Positions 36,001 through 46,779 are shown, counted from the first letter of the stretch. The stretch is 64,000 nucleotides of DNA from Bagarius yarrelli (GCA_005784505.1 VCAZ01000095.1:164001-228000); one strand, 5' to 3'. Numbers and translations: made by a program. Notes: generated by a model not told the origin, from the sequence alone.

Positions 36001-36595
36001 TAAATGCATAAATAAACAAATGAATAGCCCCACACACAATAGATGGCAGGAGGACAGGTAAACAAACAATTAATGATTTTTAGACATGTAGAAAATAAAA
36101 GAATGAATTAATCAGGAAAGCATCTAATGAATGACTGAATAAACGAATAAATAAAGGAGATGAACAGATAGGAAAGTAAGAATTGAATAAATAAATGAAT
36201 GAATAATTATAGATAGATGAGCAGGATGCATAAATATGTGTTCAAATAAACAAATAAATAAATGGAAAAACAGAAAGGAGTACAAATGCATTATGAGTAC
36301 ATGGATGGATGGATGGATGGATAGGTGGATGAATGGATAAATAGGTAGAGAAAAATGATAAATGAACAAATAGAGAAATGAATAAATGTATAAAAATTCT
36401 ATAAACGAATGCACAAATAAATGAATAAGCAAATTATTGAATTAGTTAATTAATGAATAAAGAAACAAATAAATATATAAATGTGTGAATGAGTTTTATT
36501 TTAACAAAGAATGCATAAACAAAAAGCTTTTAAATAATAAGCAAAAATAAGCAAATGAAAGAATAAATGAATGAATGAATGAATGAATGAATGCA
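36001..36595 (+). repeat. Degenerate (GAAT/AAAT)n sequence
   Basis: Continues the four-base period with aataaatg, gaatgaat and an intact (GGAT)n at about 36302-36323. It looks like an old array decayed by substitution. Confidence 0.75.
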
Positions 36596-37087
<492 letters not shown>

Positions 37088-37186
37088 ACAAAAAACACCT
37101 AATCCTGTGATATGACAGATTCATTGTTGTATTATAGAACTCATACTGTAATTACAACGTATGATAGCATGACAACTCATGTCAGT

Positions 37187-37380
37187 GGGGAAGTGGTAGC
37201 GCAGTGGTTAAGGTGTTGGTGGTGCTGGGAATCAAACCCACAAGCTTCCAGTCAGCAGTCCAAGTTACCACTGTTGGGCCCCTGAGCAAGACCCTTAACC
37301 CCTAATTGCTCAGTTGTATAAAAGAGATAAATGTAAGTTGCTCTGGATATCGACGTCTGCCAAACGCTGTAAATGTAAAC
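37187..37380 (+). mobile_element. Full-length SINE with an internal 48-bp inversion
   Basis: The head (gggg aagtggtagcgcagtgg), the 3' half and the tail are in normal order, but 37216-37263 is reversed in place. That segment reads ttggtggtgctgggaatcaa through gcagtccaa, the exact reverse complement of what the family shows there. The breakpoints are the short inverted repeat ttgg/ccaa that bounds the segment. The B-box therefore faces the opposite way and the copy should be unable to use its own polymerase III promoter. Confidence 0.93.
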
Positions 37381-38001
37381 ATATAACATCATTTGTGACA
37401 TGTTCATAACTAGTGCTGCTAAAGTATTCTTCTAAATTCTGTTCGTTATGTAGGGTTATGTAGCCTTATGAATGCTGCCTGTAAATAATGCTGCACTTTT
37501 CAATCATTTATATTGATTGTATAAATATTAATTAATATGTATTTCTTTTGGCTTTCTATGCAAAATTCTACATATTGAGTGATTATAAATGAACAAAACA
37601 GTTATGAAACTGAAAACCATGAAATAAGAAACGGGTCCCTAATGAATGCATTGACATTGAGAAACCTGTCACTATATTTCTGTAATTCTATTATTCCTGC
37701 CGTGTCTACTGAGCTGTTAAGAAGGATTAGACTATAAGAAAAGACAGATTTAACATTCACTGAAACACTTAAGTGAACCCTGCTGTCTGGATTTCAACTG
37801 CTTATGACACACAGGAATCTGCTGCAGGAACTTCCATTCATATGTTCAGCTCTGATGGTTAAGACACACAGAGACAAATTCATTTGATTCGGTTTAATCA
37901 GGTTATATAAAGGTTCTTACTTCAAATTGGTAATTTAAGCCTGTCTATATTATTTGTGGGAAAAGTTTTTTCGTATTCAGAGTAAGAAAATATGTTTTAT
38001 T
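37381..38001. other. Unique sequence, no gene seen
   Basis: About 37640-37860 is balanced and repeat-free. No exon was found. Confidence 0.45.
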
Positions 38002-38220
38002 TTCTACAGCACAGTGAAATTCTTTTTTTCTTCACATATCCCAGCTTAGGGGGTTGGAGTCAGTGTGCAAAGTCAGCTATAATACCGAAACCCAGGACCA
38101 GAAAGAGGTTTAGGTTCTTGCACTAATCCCCAAAAATGGCAGCTTGGCAGTGGTGGAGTTTGGACCTTGAATCTCCAATCAACATTCTATAGTCTTAATT
38201 ATTTATGATACCACTACACC
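38002..38220 (-). mobile_element. Second SINE subfamily, reverse copy
   Basis: Opens ctacagcacagtgaaattct, cacatatcccagcttagggg and ttggagtcagtgtgcaaagt. It ends in an eroded tRNA-like head near ataccactacacc. Confidence 0.7.
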
Positions 38221-38295
38221 AGTTGAATTACACGAGACAGGTGCTAATCGAGTTCCTTTGTTTAACTAACAATATGGCTTTCTTCATATTTATTA

Positions 38296-38490
38296 GGGGG
38301 AAGTGGTGGCTCATGGTGAAGGTGTTGAATCACCAACCAGAAGATTGTTCGTTCAATTCCCAGCTCCACCAAAACAACACCACTGGGCCCCTGAGAAAGG
38401 CCCTTAAACCCCAACTGTTCAGTTGTATAAAATGTGATAAATGTAAGTTGCTCTGCATAAAGGCATCTGCCAAATGCTTTAAATGTAAAA
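38296..38490 (+). mobile_element. tRNA-derived SINE, full length
   Basis: Complete from gggggaagtggtggctcatg to ggcatctgccaaatgcttta. The head has gaatcaccaaccagaag in place of gactgctaaccagaag. Confidence 0.93.
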
Positions 38491-38653
38491 GTATAAGGAA
38501 CAAAGCTGACTGAGTGTCTAAGCTGCTTTTTTAATCTTTAATCAATGTCTTCAATAAAAACGCTGTTTCCGCTGATGTCCATTGTAAGACATTTAAATCT
38601 CACCGGTTTCATATTTATGTCTTTCAAGCAAATGTAAATGTCTTTACATTTAT

Positions 38654-38829
38654 TCTCTACAGCACAGTTAAATTTGTTTGTGCAGGGTCAGCTTTAATAC
38701 AGCGCAAAAAGGGTGAAAGGTCCTGCTCAGGGACCCAACAGTGGCTGCCTGGTGGGACTCAAACCCAGGTTATCCTGGTCTGCCCATCCCCAAATCAGTG
38801 TCTTAACCATTTAAACCACCACTGCCTCC
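38654..38829 (-). mobile_element. Second SINE subfamily, reverse copy
   Basis: ctctacagcacagttaaat, then caacagtggctgcctggtgg, gactcaaacccagg (B-box) and a head ending taaaccaccactgcc. Confidence 0.7.
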
Positions 38830-39060
38830 TAAAAAATGAGGGGAGCGCATGACCGCAGTCCTCCACTACCAGAAAGTATGCAGTTGAGATTAACACATTT
38901 GGGAAATTTGCAGGGGTCAGCACAAACGATGGTTGCAATGGTTGAGCCTCACCCTGGGTGAACCAACCATCTTGACCGTAGTATCTCTCCTGCCAGGTAA
39001 GTAAAGTTACTGTGTGGTGTTCTGAATTGGGCAAGAAATTAGAGGATGAAAGCTTTAGAC

Positions 39061-39121
39061 ACCAAGCCACCACTGCTGGGTTCTTGAGCAAGGCCCGTAA
39101 CCCCTAACTGCTTAGTTGCAC
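39061..39121 (+). mobile_element. SINE middle fragment
   Basis: Only accaagccaccactgctggg to ctgcttagttgcaca remains. It is cut at the hairpin that follows. Confidence 0.75.
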
Positions 39122-39126
39122 AGACT

Positions 39127-39172
39127 GGTGTCTCGATTGGTGTAAATGGGAATTTACACCAATCGAGACACC
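39127..39172. repeat. Perfect 21-bp hairpin with a 4-base loop
   Basis: Arms 39127-39147 and 39152-39172 are exact reverse complements and the loop is ggga. The left arm starts ggtgtctcgattggtg. It sits between a broken SINE and a Tc1 relic. Too perfect and short-looped for an ordinary unselected sequence; it may be a recent foldback repair product, a small transposon end pair or an assembly artefact. Confidence 0.95.
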
Positions 39173-39254
39173 TAACAAAGTATGTGTATTGCACAGTATA
39201 TATAGGGCTGGTGTGCAGTTTTTACTAAAGGAGGACTGGCTTCAGGGTGATTAA

Positions 39255-39560
39255 TGAAAAGCAGACAAGTTGGTAAAGGCAATATGATGCTCTGGGGAAT
39301 GCTCTTAGTCCTGGAATTTATCTGGGCGTTCTTTTGACATGTACCACCTACCGTAACAGCCCAACAGTATTCCAACAGTATCTCAGATTTTAGCAAGATA
39401 ACACACTGCGAACATAAGGAATGCTTTAAGGAACATTACATAGACGTAACCTTTCCCGGATCTCATCTTAGCATTCCAGGGACGTGCTGGACAAACAAGC
39501 CTGATCCATAGAGGCGCCACTTTGCAGCAAACATCTTTAGAAGCCTTGTGGAGCCCATGC
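39255..39560 (+). pseudogene. Tc1-like transposase, C-terminal relic (second family)
   Basis: Contains gcaatatgatgctctgggga, gacatgtaccacctacc, gcaagataacacactgc, gtgctggacaaacaagcctg, gatccatagaggcgcc and agccttgtggagcccatgc. These are in the order of the catalytic domain of an abundant fish Tc1 element. The region around the second catalytic aspartate is shortened and frames are broken. It differs from the relics at 14.5 and 16.4 kb. Confidence 0.75.
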
Positions 39561-39575
39561 ATTTATACATTTATA

Positions 39576-39662
39576 CATTTACATTTATGACATTTGGCAG
39601 ACAATTTTTATCCACAGCAACTTACATCTGTTGTATTTATTCAACTGAGCATTTAAGCCTTA
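39576..39662 (-). mobile_element. SINE tail half, reverse
   Basis: atttacatttatgacatttgg, cagacaatttttatccac and caactgagcatttaagcct. The head is missing. Confidence 0.75.
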
Positions 39663-40259
39663 GATCTGTTTTAGTTTGAACTGGCTGATGAGGAATGTCC
39701 TTATTAGAGGAAACATGAATAATAATAACCATATAAATTGTTATTATGAAAACACATTTGTTTAGTTGAGGCTTTAATAAATAGTTTTTTTTCTTAGGTG
39801 AAAGAGCAGATCTGGAGGGTTTATGGTCATCTTGGTGCTGCTTGAATGCTGTTGTCTCATCCCTTTTTTACCTGTCCTCTTGTTTGCTGGTGGTGTAATG
39901 GCCGGCCGTCTTTCAGGAAGCCCTCATTTCTGTGCCACATTTACACATTTCTGTCTCTCTTATTTTAATTATAATGTCCATAGCACTCAGATTTCCATCA
40001 TTGGAAGGTAGAAATTAGCGACTAACTTGTAATGAACATAGAATAGCTTCTGATGACAATTCTGTTTAAAGAGGCCTTGAACTAAAGTCAAAATCAGGAG
40101 GCAGTCTGCCCAAATAACTGATTTTGGAATACTTTACTTGATGATATCTGATCCCAACATAAGGGACAAGTAACAGTGGATTAGCATCAGTAAAAGCTTG
40201 GGGAGTGAAATGTCAGATGGGGGGGGTGGGTTGGGATATCAAAAACAGGACAGACAATA
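39663..40259. other. Unique sequence, no gene seen
   Basis: Only a short G-rich run near 40220 (ggggggtgggttggg) stands out. Confidence 0.5.
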
Positions 40260-40456
40260 GTGAAGTGGTGGTACAGTGGTTAAAGTGAACTGCTAATTGA
40301 AGGACTGGGGTTTGATTCCCAGCACCACCAAGCCACCACTGCTGGGCCCCCTGGGCAAAGCCCTTAATCCTAATTTTTCAGTTGAATAAATGTGATAAAT
40401 CTAAATCGCCGCTCATGTTAAGGGCATCTGACAAATGCCAGAAATATAAATGTAAG
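40260..40456 (+). mobile_element. tRNA-derived SINE, full length
   Basis: gtgaagtggtggtacagtgg through ggggtttgattcccagc, gctgggccccctgggcaaag and gggcatctgacaaatgcc. Confidence 0.92.
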
Positions 40457-41356
40457 TAAAAATCTTGATAACATTATAAGTGAACCTTAAAATAGATTCC
40501 GTTCAAAATAGGTTTTATATATCAATAATCAGAGACTATGGTGTCACCCAGATGATGAAGTAGATGGGTTTTCACTTAAGCCTGGTATTTGTCAAGGTGT
40601 CCTCTGAATATCATCTCAGGGATTTTTTTTCTTCTGTCATTTCTACTGTTATTCTGTCATTTCTGTAAAGCTGCTTTGAGACATGACTGTTAATCTGATT
40701 GATTGAATTAATTGGATTTAAATCTATCGATACACACTAGGTCTCAAAGTAGTTTGTTCCGCAGCTCTTTATCCACAAAAATAATTCTGACCATAAGCTT
40801 ACTTTAGGTCAATGCTGTCAACACTGACATACTCCACTGACACCTGACACACAGCCTGATATTCCGACCAGACGTCCCATGAGTTCATTTCAAAAATTCC
40901 TATTAATTCATAAACATAAATGATATTAGTAGTGTAATATAGCAAAGAAAATATTTTACACCTGTTACAAAACCGTGTCATTCCTTCATCGTATCACCAT
41001 TTGCCGCTTTTATCCAATAAAAGTTTGAGTACTATTTTCTGCCATGTATTAAATTATGTTTGGGTTCAACCATCCAAAAATGAATGACGTTGATGTTATA
41101 GGTCATATCACATCATGTATTCAATAGTGTCCACACAGCAGACTCTATAATGTCAGTCAAACGAGCTGCAGGCTCATTAAACAGACTAATGGCAGCTACA
41201 GGAGCCTCTAATGTCACCTTAAGTAGTATAAATCAATTGATATTTAATAATAATGTGTCATAATCAGACGTCAGGTGAATTTGAGGGTGAACGTGTCCTG
41301 TGTTAATTTCTAGCTGGCAAAGTGATTTTAATGCCTAAATAATTATTACTTCATTT
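40457..41356. other. Unique sequence; repeat tail near 40600-40690 and possible island near 41020-41330
   Basis: 40615-40690 holds the gtaaagctgctttgagacat tail of the dispersed family. The 41020-41330 stretch (gagctgcaggctcattaaac, ggcagctacaggagcctcta) is repeat-free and balanced. No exon. Confidence 0.4.
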
Positions 41357-41690
41357 ACTACACGATCAAAATTATTGGGACACTTGACCATCACATCTAG
41401 TTACAGATGTGATACTTTTTTTTTTACTATACTTTTTTTTTTCACTAGATTGTGTCATGTGATTTAAAAATTTAGTTTCAATAGTATTAGTCACATTAAG
41501 GTGAGAAGGTCTGGGGTTCAGTTGAGGTTCCAGTTCATCCCAAATGTGTTTAGTTTAAAGGGGTTGAGTTAGAATCAGAGCTTTGAGACAGGACATAAGA
41601 GTTTTTCTACTCCAAATCACAGCATGTCTTCATGGGGATCGGAGGGTTTTGTGCCGAGGGACATTGTCATGCTGGAACATTGTTTGTGTA
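41357..41690 (-). mobile_element. Nonautonomous DNA transposon fragment with terminal repeat
   Basis: Starts caaaattattgggacacttg, close to the reverse complement of the end at 13576. Then gtgtcatgtgatttaaaa, gtctggggttcagttgag and gagggacattgtcatgctgg. Same family as 13190 and 18960. Confidence 0.7.
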
Positions 41691-41695
41691 TTTTG

Positions 41696-41808
41696 AACCA
41701 CCAAGATGTCTCTATTGGGTCATCGAGCAAGGCTCCTAACCCTTTGCTGCTGAATAAATAAGATAAATATAAGCTGCTTTAGATAATGGAATCTACTGAA
41801 TACTGAAG
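41696..41808 (+). mobile_element. SINE, 3' two-thirds
   Basis: accaccaagatgtctctatt, gggtcatcgagcaaggctcc and ataagctgctttagataatg. It separates two pieces of the DNA transposon. Confidence 0.65.
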
Positions 41809-41844
41809 ATGTTTTGCTTTCCAACACGGTTTTATGGTGTTTAT

Positions 41845-41960
41845 AGTGAAATTCGAGTTCCTCTGCTCCATCCAGAACACAGCATGTCTTTATGGAGATC
41901 AGAGGGTTTTGTGTACAGGGACACTGTCATACTGGAACATTTTTTGATTCTGTCAGTTCC
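41845..41960 (-). mobile_element. Duplicate piece of the DNA transposon
   Basis: cacagcatgtctttatggag, gatcagagggttttgtgtac and gggacactgtcatactgg repeat the text at about 41620-41685 with substitutions. Confidence 0.65.
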
Positions 41961-42179
41961 AGTAAAGGAAAAATGTATTGCTACAAAATCTAAAGATATT
42001 CTAGGCATTGACTTTTTAAGGAAGACTAATTTACAGGTGTGTATCATTGGCAGCATGCTGGACTTCTTTAGTGTGTGCTTTTAGGTTTAACTATCCCTCA
42101 ACAATTTTGTAGTAAAATGTTCCGAGTACATGCATGAGGTGAGCGTTAAAAGTTAACTTGACAATTTACTCGACAATTA

Positions 42180-42450
42180 GTTGACCAGATGCACCAGACC
42201 AGCGGCTTATTCATCTGCAGGGAGCTGCTGCTGACGACGTGTCCTTACCTCACCGTCTAACTCAACGGTGATCATCTCCAGCGCAGCTTCATGTGGGTGG
42301 CCATGTTTGACATCTCGACATGCTGCCTGCTGGCCAAGCTAAGGTTACCATGGCAACCCACAAGCTTGCTGCTAATTCCTCTCAGAAAAAAGGACCCTTC
42401 AACTGGAGGCAGAAAAGTACAATGATTCGGAGTCGGGAACATGATAGTTC
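42180..42450. other. Repeat-free GC-balanced island with an X-box
   Basis: Unlike its surroundings, this stretch has near 50 percent GC, no repeat and no consistent frame. It contains the RFX-type palindrome described separately. A conserved enhancer or unannotated exon is possible; neither is shown. Confidence 0.35.
42344..42357. promoter_or_regulatory. RFX X-box-like palindrome
   Basis: gttaccatggcaac matches the full 14-bp consensus for RFX-family factors (gttnccatggnaac), with both half-sites intact. RFX factors control ciliary and some neural genes in vertebrates. Chance occurrence of both half-sites at the right spacing is low in one window but not negligible genome-wide. Confidence 0.5.
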
Positions 42451-42703
42451 ACTTTTTAAAGAAAATGGAGAAGTTTATTATGTGTAACAGTCGCAATGAA
42501 AAATAATTTGATTCCATTTTTTGGAAAGTAAAGGTATGTTTACTTGTCAACTCTGGCATCATTTGAATAGCTTTATGAGTATTGTGATGTGGAAATGTAA
42601 AAAATATATACAAGTTATAAGCAAAATACATGCAAAAGAGTTTTTTTTTTTTAAAGTTTATTTATTATTGCTACTCAAATCAAGGTCACATGACTGGTGT
42701 ATA

Positions 42704-42812
42704 AAAGTGGAAGCTCAGTGGTTAAGGTTACGGATGGGCTTTCCCAGCAACACCTACTGCTGCTGCTTCTGGGCCCCTGAGAAAGGCCCTTAACCCTCAA
42801 CTGCACAGTTGG
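42704..42812 (+). mobile_element. SINE with deletion in the tRNA-like part
   Basis: Head aaaagtggaagctcagtgg joined by a short rearranged stretch to ttcccagcaacacctac, then gggcccctgagaaaggccc. Confidence 0.8.
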
Positions 42813-43113
42813 ACAGGGTACTGCTCTTTTGTTAGCTTGATACCTTTGTTGTGTTACACTTGAGTTGATTTTTGGTAGCCTTTTTGTTTTCTAAATGAAA
42901 AATGTAAACTTTGTTTGGGTCACTGTTATGTAAGACCTCATCTCCAGACTGATATTTCCCTTCTGTTTTTCTCACTTTTCATCAATAAAGATTGCCTTTT
43001 GCTGGAGATCGACTCCTGTTTCCTTGCTACCTCTGCACTTGATTTGTTAACTAGAGCATTAGCTGAACTAGTAGACTCAGTGACTTTAGACAAAGAGACC
43101 TAGGTTTGATCCT

Positions 43114-43261
43114 GGGAAGTTGTAGAGCAGTGATTAAGGTGTTGGACTGCTAACTGAAAGATCTGGGTTCGATTTCCAGCCATGCTGCTGGGCCCCTGAG
43201 CAAGGCCCTTAACCCCTAATTGCTTAATGATATAGAAGAAATAAATGTAAGTCGCTTTTAA
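43114..43261 (+). mobile_element. SINE, 5' part, split by an LTR
   Basis: Complete head and middle up to aaatgtaagtcgc; the expected tail follows only after 512 bp of foreign DNA, at 43774-43809. Confidence 0.9.
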
Positions 43262-43773
43262 TGTAAAGGCTCCACTGAGGCGAAATGTATTTCGAACCAA
43301 AGGGTGCAGTTTATTTACAAGTGATTACAAATTAACATAAACTAAACTAGACTGACTTGACTTAACTAAACATGAACACTAACACTTAACATGAACACTG
43401 GCCTGACCAGAACTCACCACAGTGGTACAAAGAACAACAAACCATGAAGACAAGAGGATACAAGGGGGTATATGAGCACAAGACTAAACAAGGAACACAT
43501 GTAAACAATAATGGCCAAACTAACCAATGACACAAGGACAAGGGGAAGCACATGACAGGAAGACATGGGGAACAAGGAAGTAAGCAAAACAAAACAAACT
43601 GCAGAGGCTATCTAGGCTTGCTAGCATAGCATATCTTAGCTAGCTAGCATAGCTTAGCCTAGACAAAAAACAAACATGAATCAACATAAAGCAACAAACA
43701 TTAAAAAAACACTAAGGAACATAAGGACATAAAGCAAAAAAAAACATGACATCAAAACCCAATTAATGTTACA
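43262..43773 (-). mobile_element. Probable solo LTR inserted in a SINE
   Basis: Bounded by tgtaaaggctcc and aattaatgttaca, the TG...CA ends expected of an LTR. On the minus strand the order is start, T/C-rich promoter-like region, then an AATAAA signal (complement of 43310-43315) about 50 bp before the end, matching U3-R-U5. It interrupts the SINE between its middle and tail. No matching 5-bp target duplication is visible (tttaa versus gatat), so either the flanks have mutated or part of the junction was lost. Confidence 0.65.
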
Positions 43774-43809
43774 GATATGGGTGTCTGCCAAATGGTGTAC
43801 ATTTAAATA
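43774..43809 (+). mobile_element. SINE tail displaced by the LTR
   Basis: gatatgggtgtctgccaaat followed by ggtgtacatttaaat is the 3' end missing from the copy at 43114. Confidence 0.85.
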
Positions 43810-43918
43810 ATCCTCACCTACACCAGACTCATTACATTTTAATAGCCAGACCACACTTCATTAACCAAATGACTTTATTTATACCATTAACAACAACTAA
43901 TCACTAATTTTTTAATCC

Positions 43919-43998
43919 AACTGAGCAGTTGATGGATATGGGCCTTGCCCAGAAGCCCATCAGTGGCAGCGTGGTAGTGCTGGAAATTGACTCTGATA
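43919..43998 (-). mobile_element. SINE fragment, variant subfamily
   Basis: aactgagcagttgatggat, gggccttgcccagaagccc, gtagtgctggaaattgact. The cagttgatgg and cagaaggcc-type changes are shared with 61017-61100, pointing to a separate lineage. Confidence 0.7.
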
Positions 43999-44737
43999 AA
44001 CTGACCAGATAAAACTCATGTAAATAACATTAAAAGGAAACTGCTGGATGTCACCCGTGTTCTTTTCTGCACTCTTTCACTTATGAAAAACAAGTACACA
44101 TTACAAGACAATTTAGTTTTAATGAGCTCGCTGTGTTTGGACTGACCAGGCCAGGCCTTAGGCCTCGCTTCATCCATTTTAGATGAGCTTCCCTGAGAGA
44201 CACGGCATTAATATTCATATTCAATGATTATTACTTTATCCAGGAAACAGTGTTGCCAAGCTCTGAGCCGAAATAGACGCCGAAGGTAAATATATGAAAG
44301 GGGTTTTTATGGAATGGGAATGGCAGCTTTTAATGGCCTGGATTTGTCCTTCTGACCTCCATTAACAGCACTGTTGATAATTGCTTTTCGCAGCTGCTGT
44401 AGGACTGAGAGACTGGAAATTTCTTCATTATATAGATAGTGAAAACCAGGTCAAAGGTCGATCGGGTCTTTGTGTTGAATCAATATAGCATCAATAGTGC
44501 TTCAGCACTGCAGAAATACCACCTGAGAGTAACTCGCTTATCTGCATCATGTTAGGTATTTCCAACGTTGCATGGCTCGTTCACGGCAAGATCTTTTTGC
44601 ACATCGAAGGTCCTGCATCAGCATCCTTATGACCTCCGGGTGCAGTAATAACAGTGGATGAAAGTGTAAGGGTTATGGATACCCTAACCCAATTCATACC
44701 ATTATGGATGTTTTGTTTTATTTGCATCTTGTCTTCT
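43999..44737. other. Repeat-free island, possible conserved noncoding element
   Basis: 44100-44480 is balanced and shows no repeat: ccaggccaggccttaggcct, gcattaatattcatattc, ggaatgggaatggcagct. No open frame of useful length spans it. Confidence 0.4.
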
Positions 44738-44904
44738 GGGGGAATTGGTAGCTCAGTGATTAAGGGTGCTCAGTCATTGCTAAAAAGAAGATTGTGGGTT
44801 CGCTTTACAACACATTTAAGCTAGCAATTCTGGGTCCCCGAGCAAAACCTCTAACCCCAAATTGCTCCGGATACGCCGTCTGCCAAATATTAAAAATGTA
44901 AATG
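44738..44904 (+). mobile_element. SINE, full span with tail deletion
   Basis: gggggaattggtagctcagt, gtgggttcgctttac (B-box) and gctccggatacgccgtctgc. The gttgtataaaa segment is lost. Confidence 0.88.
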
Positions 44905-45495
44905 TCTTTCGTTTTTTTTGCCTTTAGTCTTTAATTTTGTGTTGTTTTTTTGTGCGGTGACGTCGGTGACTGGTGAGGCACTGAAAACATTTACAGTTAG
45001 GTCCTATCCAAATACCTGTACATGCGAGGGTAAAGGGTGTCCCATTTTGCTGGTGAACTTCTTCGGCTCCGATCTACCCTTAATGCACACTTCCTTTGTG
45101 GGTCCAAGCGGACTTGACTTAAGGATATTACCCAGAATTCCTCTGGCGGTGTGACGTTTTACACTTACCAATGAAGGAAAAATAAGCAGAAAAGCCATTG
45201 GGTTTGCCGGATTTTTGTGAAAAGCGTGACAAAATGGACAAGGATAGAAAAGTTAAGTATAAGTAAAAGTTTATTAATCTAATTATTATTATTATTATTA
45301 TTTTTGACAGCAATTCTGCCCTTCCCAAACTGTACACTTCATGGATGCCTTTAGAGCATAGTGTGGGTATTGGGACACGGCCTTATATAACAAATGTATG
45401 AAATCAATAGACTAATTTTTAATTCAGTATTAAATTGGCTGCTTACACTGGTTTTTGATCATGTTGGCCATATTTTATATGAGCATTCGTTATAG
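44905..45495. other. Unclassified, possibly repeat-derived sequence
   Basis: 44940-45250 looks unlike the surrounding AT-rich DNA (gggtgtcccattttgctggt, acccagaattcctctggcgg) and carries open frames on both strands without known domains. I suspect an unclassified repeat. A (TTA)n lies at about 45281-45303. Confidence 0.35.
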
Positions 45496-45612
45496 ATTTA
45501 CATTTAACGCTTTTATACAAATGAGCAATTGGGGTTAAGGGCCTTGCTTGGGAGCCCAGCAGTGGCCCTCGGTGGTACTGGGAATTAAACTCTGATCTTC
45601 CAGTTGAGTGTT
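45496..45612 (-). mobile_element. SINE, middle to B-box
   Basis: ttttatacaaatgagcaatt, ggggttaagggccttgcttg and actgggaattaaactctgat. Truncated at both ends. Confidence 0.8.
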
Positions 45613-45650
45613 AAGGGCCTTATTTAGAAACGGTGCAGATGATTGAGTAT

Positions 45651-45810
45651 TTACATTTACATCCTTATCCAGAGTGGCTTATATTTAACTTAATTTTCAT
45701 GCAACTGTACAATTAAGGGTTAGGGGCCTTGTTTAGGGGCCCAAAAGCAATTTTTCTTGGAATTGCGGAAAGCAGTCCAGCACTTTAATCACTGGACTAC
45801 CAGTTCCCTA
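45651..45810 (-). mobile_element. SINE, nearly full length, next to the previous copy
   Basis: ttacatttacatccttatcc, gcaactgtacaattaagggt and a head ending actggactaccagttccc. It lacks the gcatttggcagac part of the tail. Confidence 0.8.
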
Positions 45811-46226
45811 TCAATTGGGAAGTCAGCATTTAACTGATGCTTTTACCCCACCAATTTACCCCACCAATCACAATTAATTACAAACACAATAAAATAAATC
45901 ATAACTATAATTAAAATCTAATAATCCATTTTTATTAAATTAATTTTTTAAAGTTACACATGATTCCTTCACACAGACGTCACTGCAGAATGAATTTCAG
46001 CTACTGTGTTATGTTAAATGAGCTTCACCAACCTTTATTCTAGGTAAGAATCAACCTATGATTCTTCCGCATTTTAGCACACAATACTTGCCAAATGAGG
46101 CTTTTTAGAATAACATGAAGTAAAGCACCAACCACAGCAATTTTACTGACTGACACCTAAAATGAGACCGGAGCAGCAGAAAAACCCCACAAAAACGACC
46201 ACTGTATATTTATGTGTCCATTCTGT

Positions 46227-46227
<1 letters not shown>

Positions 46228-46273
<46 letters not shown>

Positions 46274-46498
46274 AGCGGGTGAGTGAGTGAGATAGGTGAA
46301 GAAGTGAGAGGGCAGAGTGAAAAAGATAGAGGGAGAGATTTAAAGTGAGAGGATGAAAGAGAGAAAAAAAGAGAGATGTGAAGTAAGAGGGACAGAGAGA
46401 GAGAGAGAGAGAGAGATGTGAAGTAAGAGGGAGAGAGAAGAGAATCCACAGATAGATAGATAGATAGATTAGAGACAGACAGACAGACAGATAGATAA

Positions 46499-46577
<79 letters not shown>

Positions 46578-46698
46578 TTCAGATAGAGGGGAGATTAGAT
46601 CCGAGGGCCCGAGGCGGACAGAGAGAGAGAGAGAGAGAGAGATTTGAAGTAAGAGGGCGAGAGAGAAAATCCACAGATAGATAGATAGATAGATAGAC

Positions 46699-46773
<75 letters not shown>
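46228..46773 (+). repeat. Compound GA/GATA array with repeated 20-bp block
   Basis: (GA)n at 46228-46271, (GATA)n at 46451-46472, 46486-46577 and 46675-46773, and shorter (GA)n between. The block gatgtgaagtaagaggg occurs near 46374 and 46414 and again (gatttgaagtaagaggg) near 46640, and aatccacagatagata occurs twice. The array therefore grew by duplication of a composite unit. The minus-strand frames it produces are not genes. Confidence 0.93.
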
Positions 46774-46779
46774 CAGATA

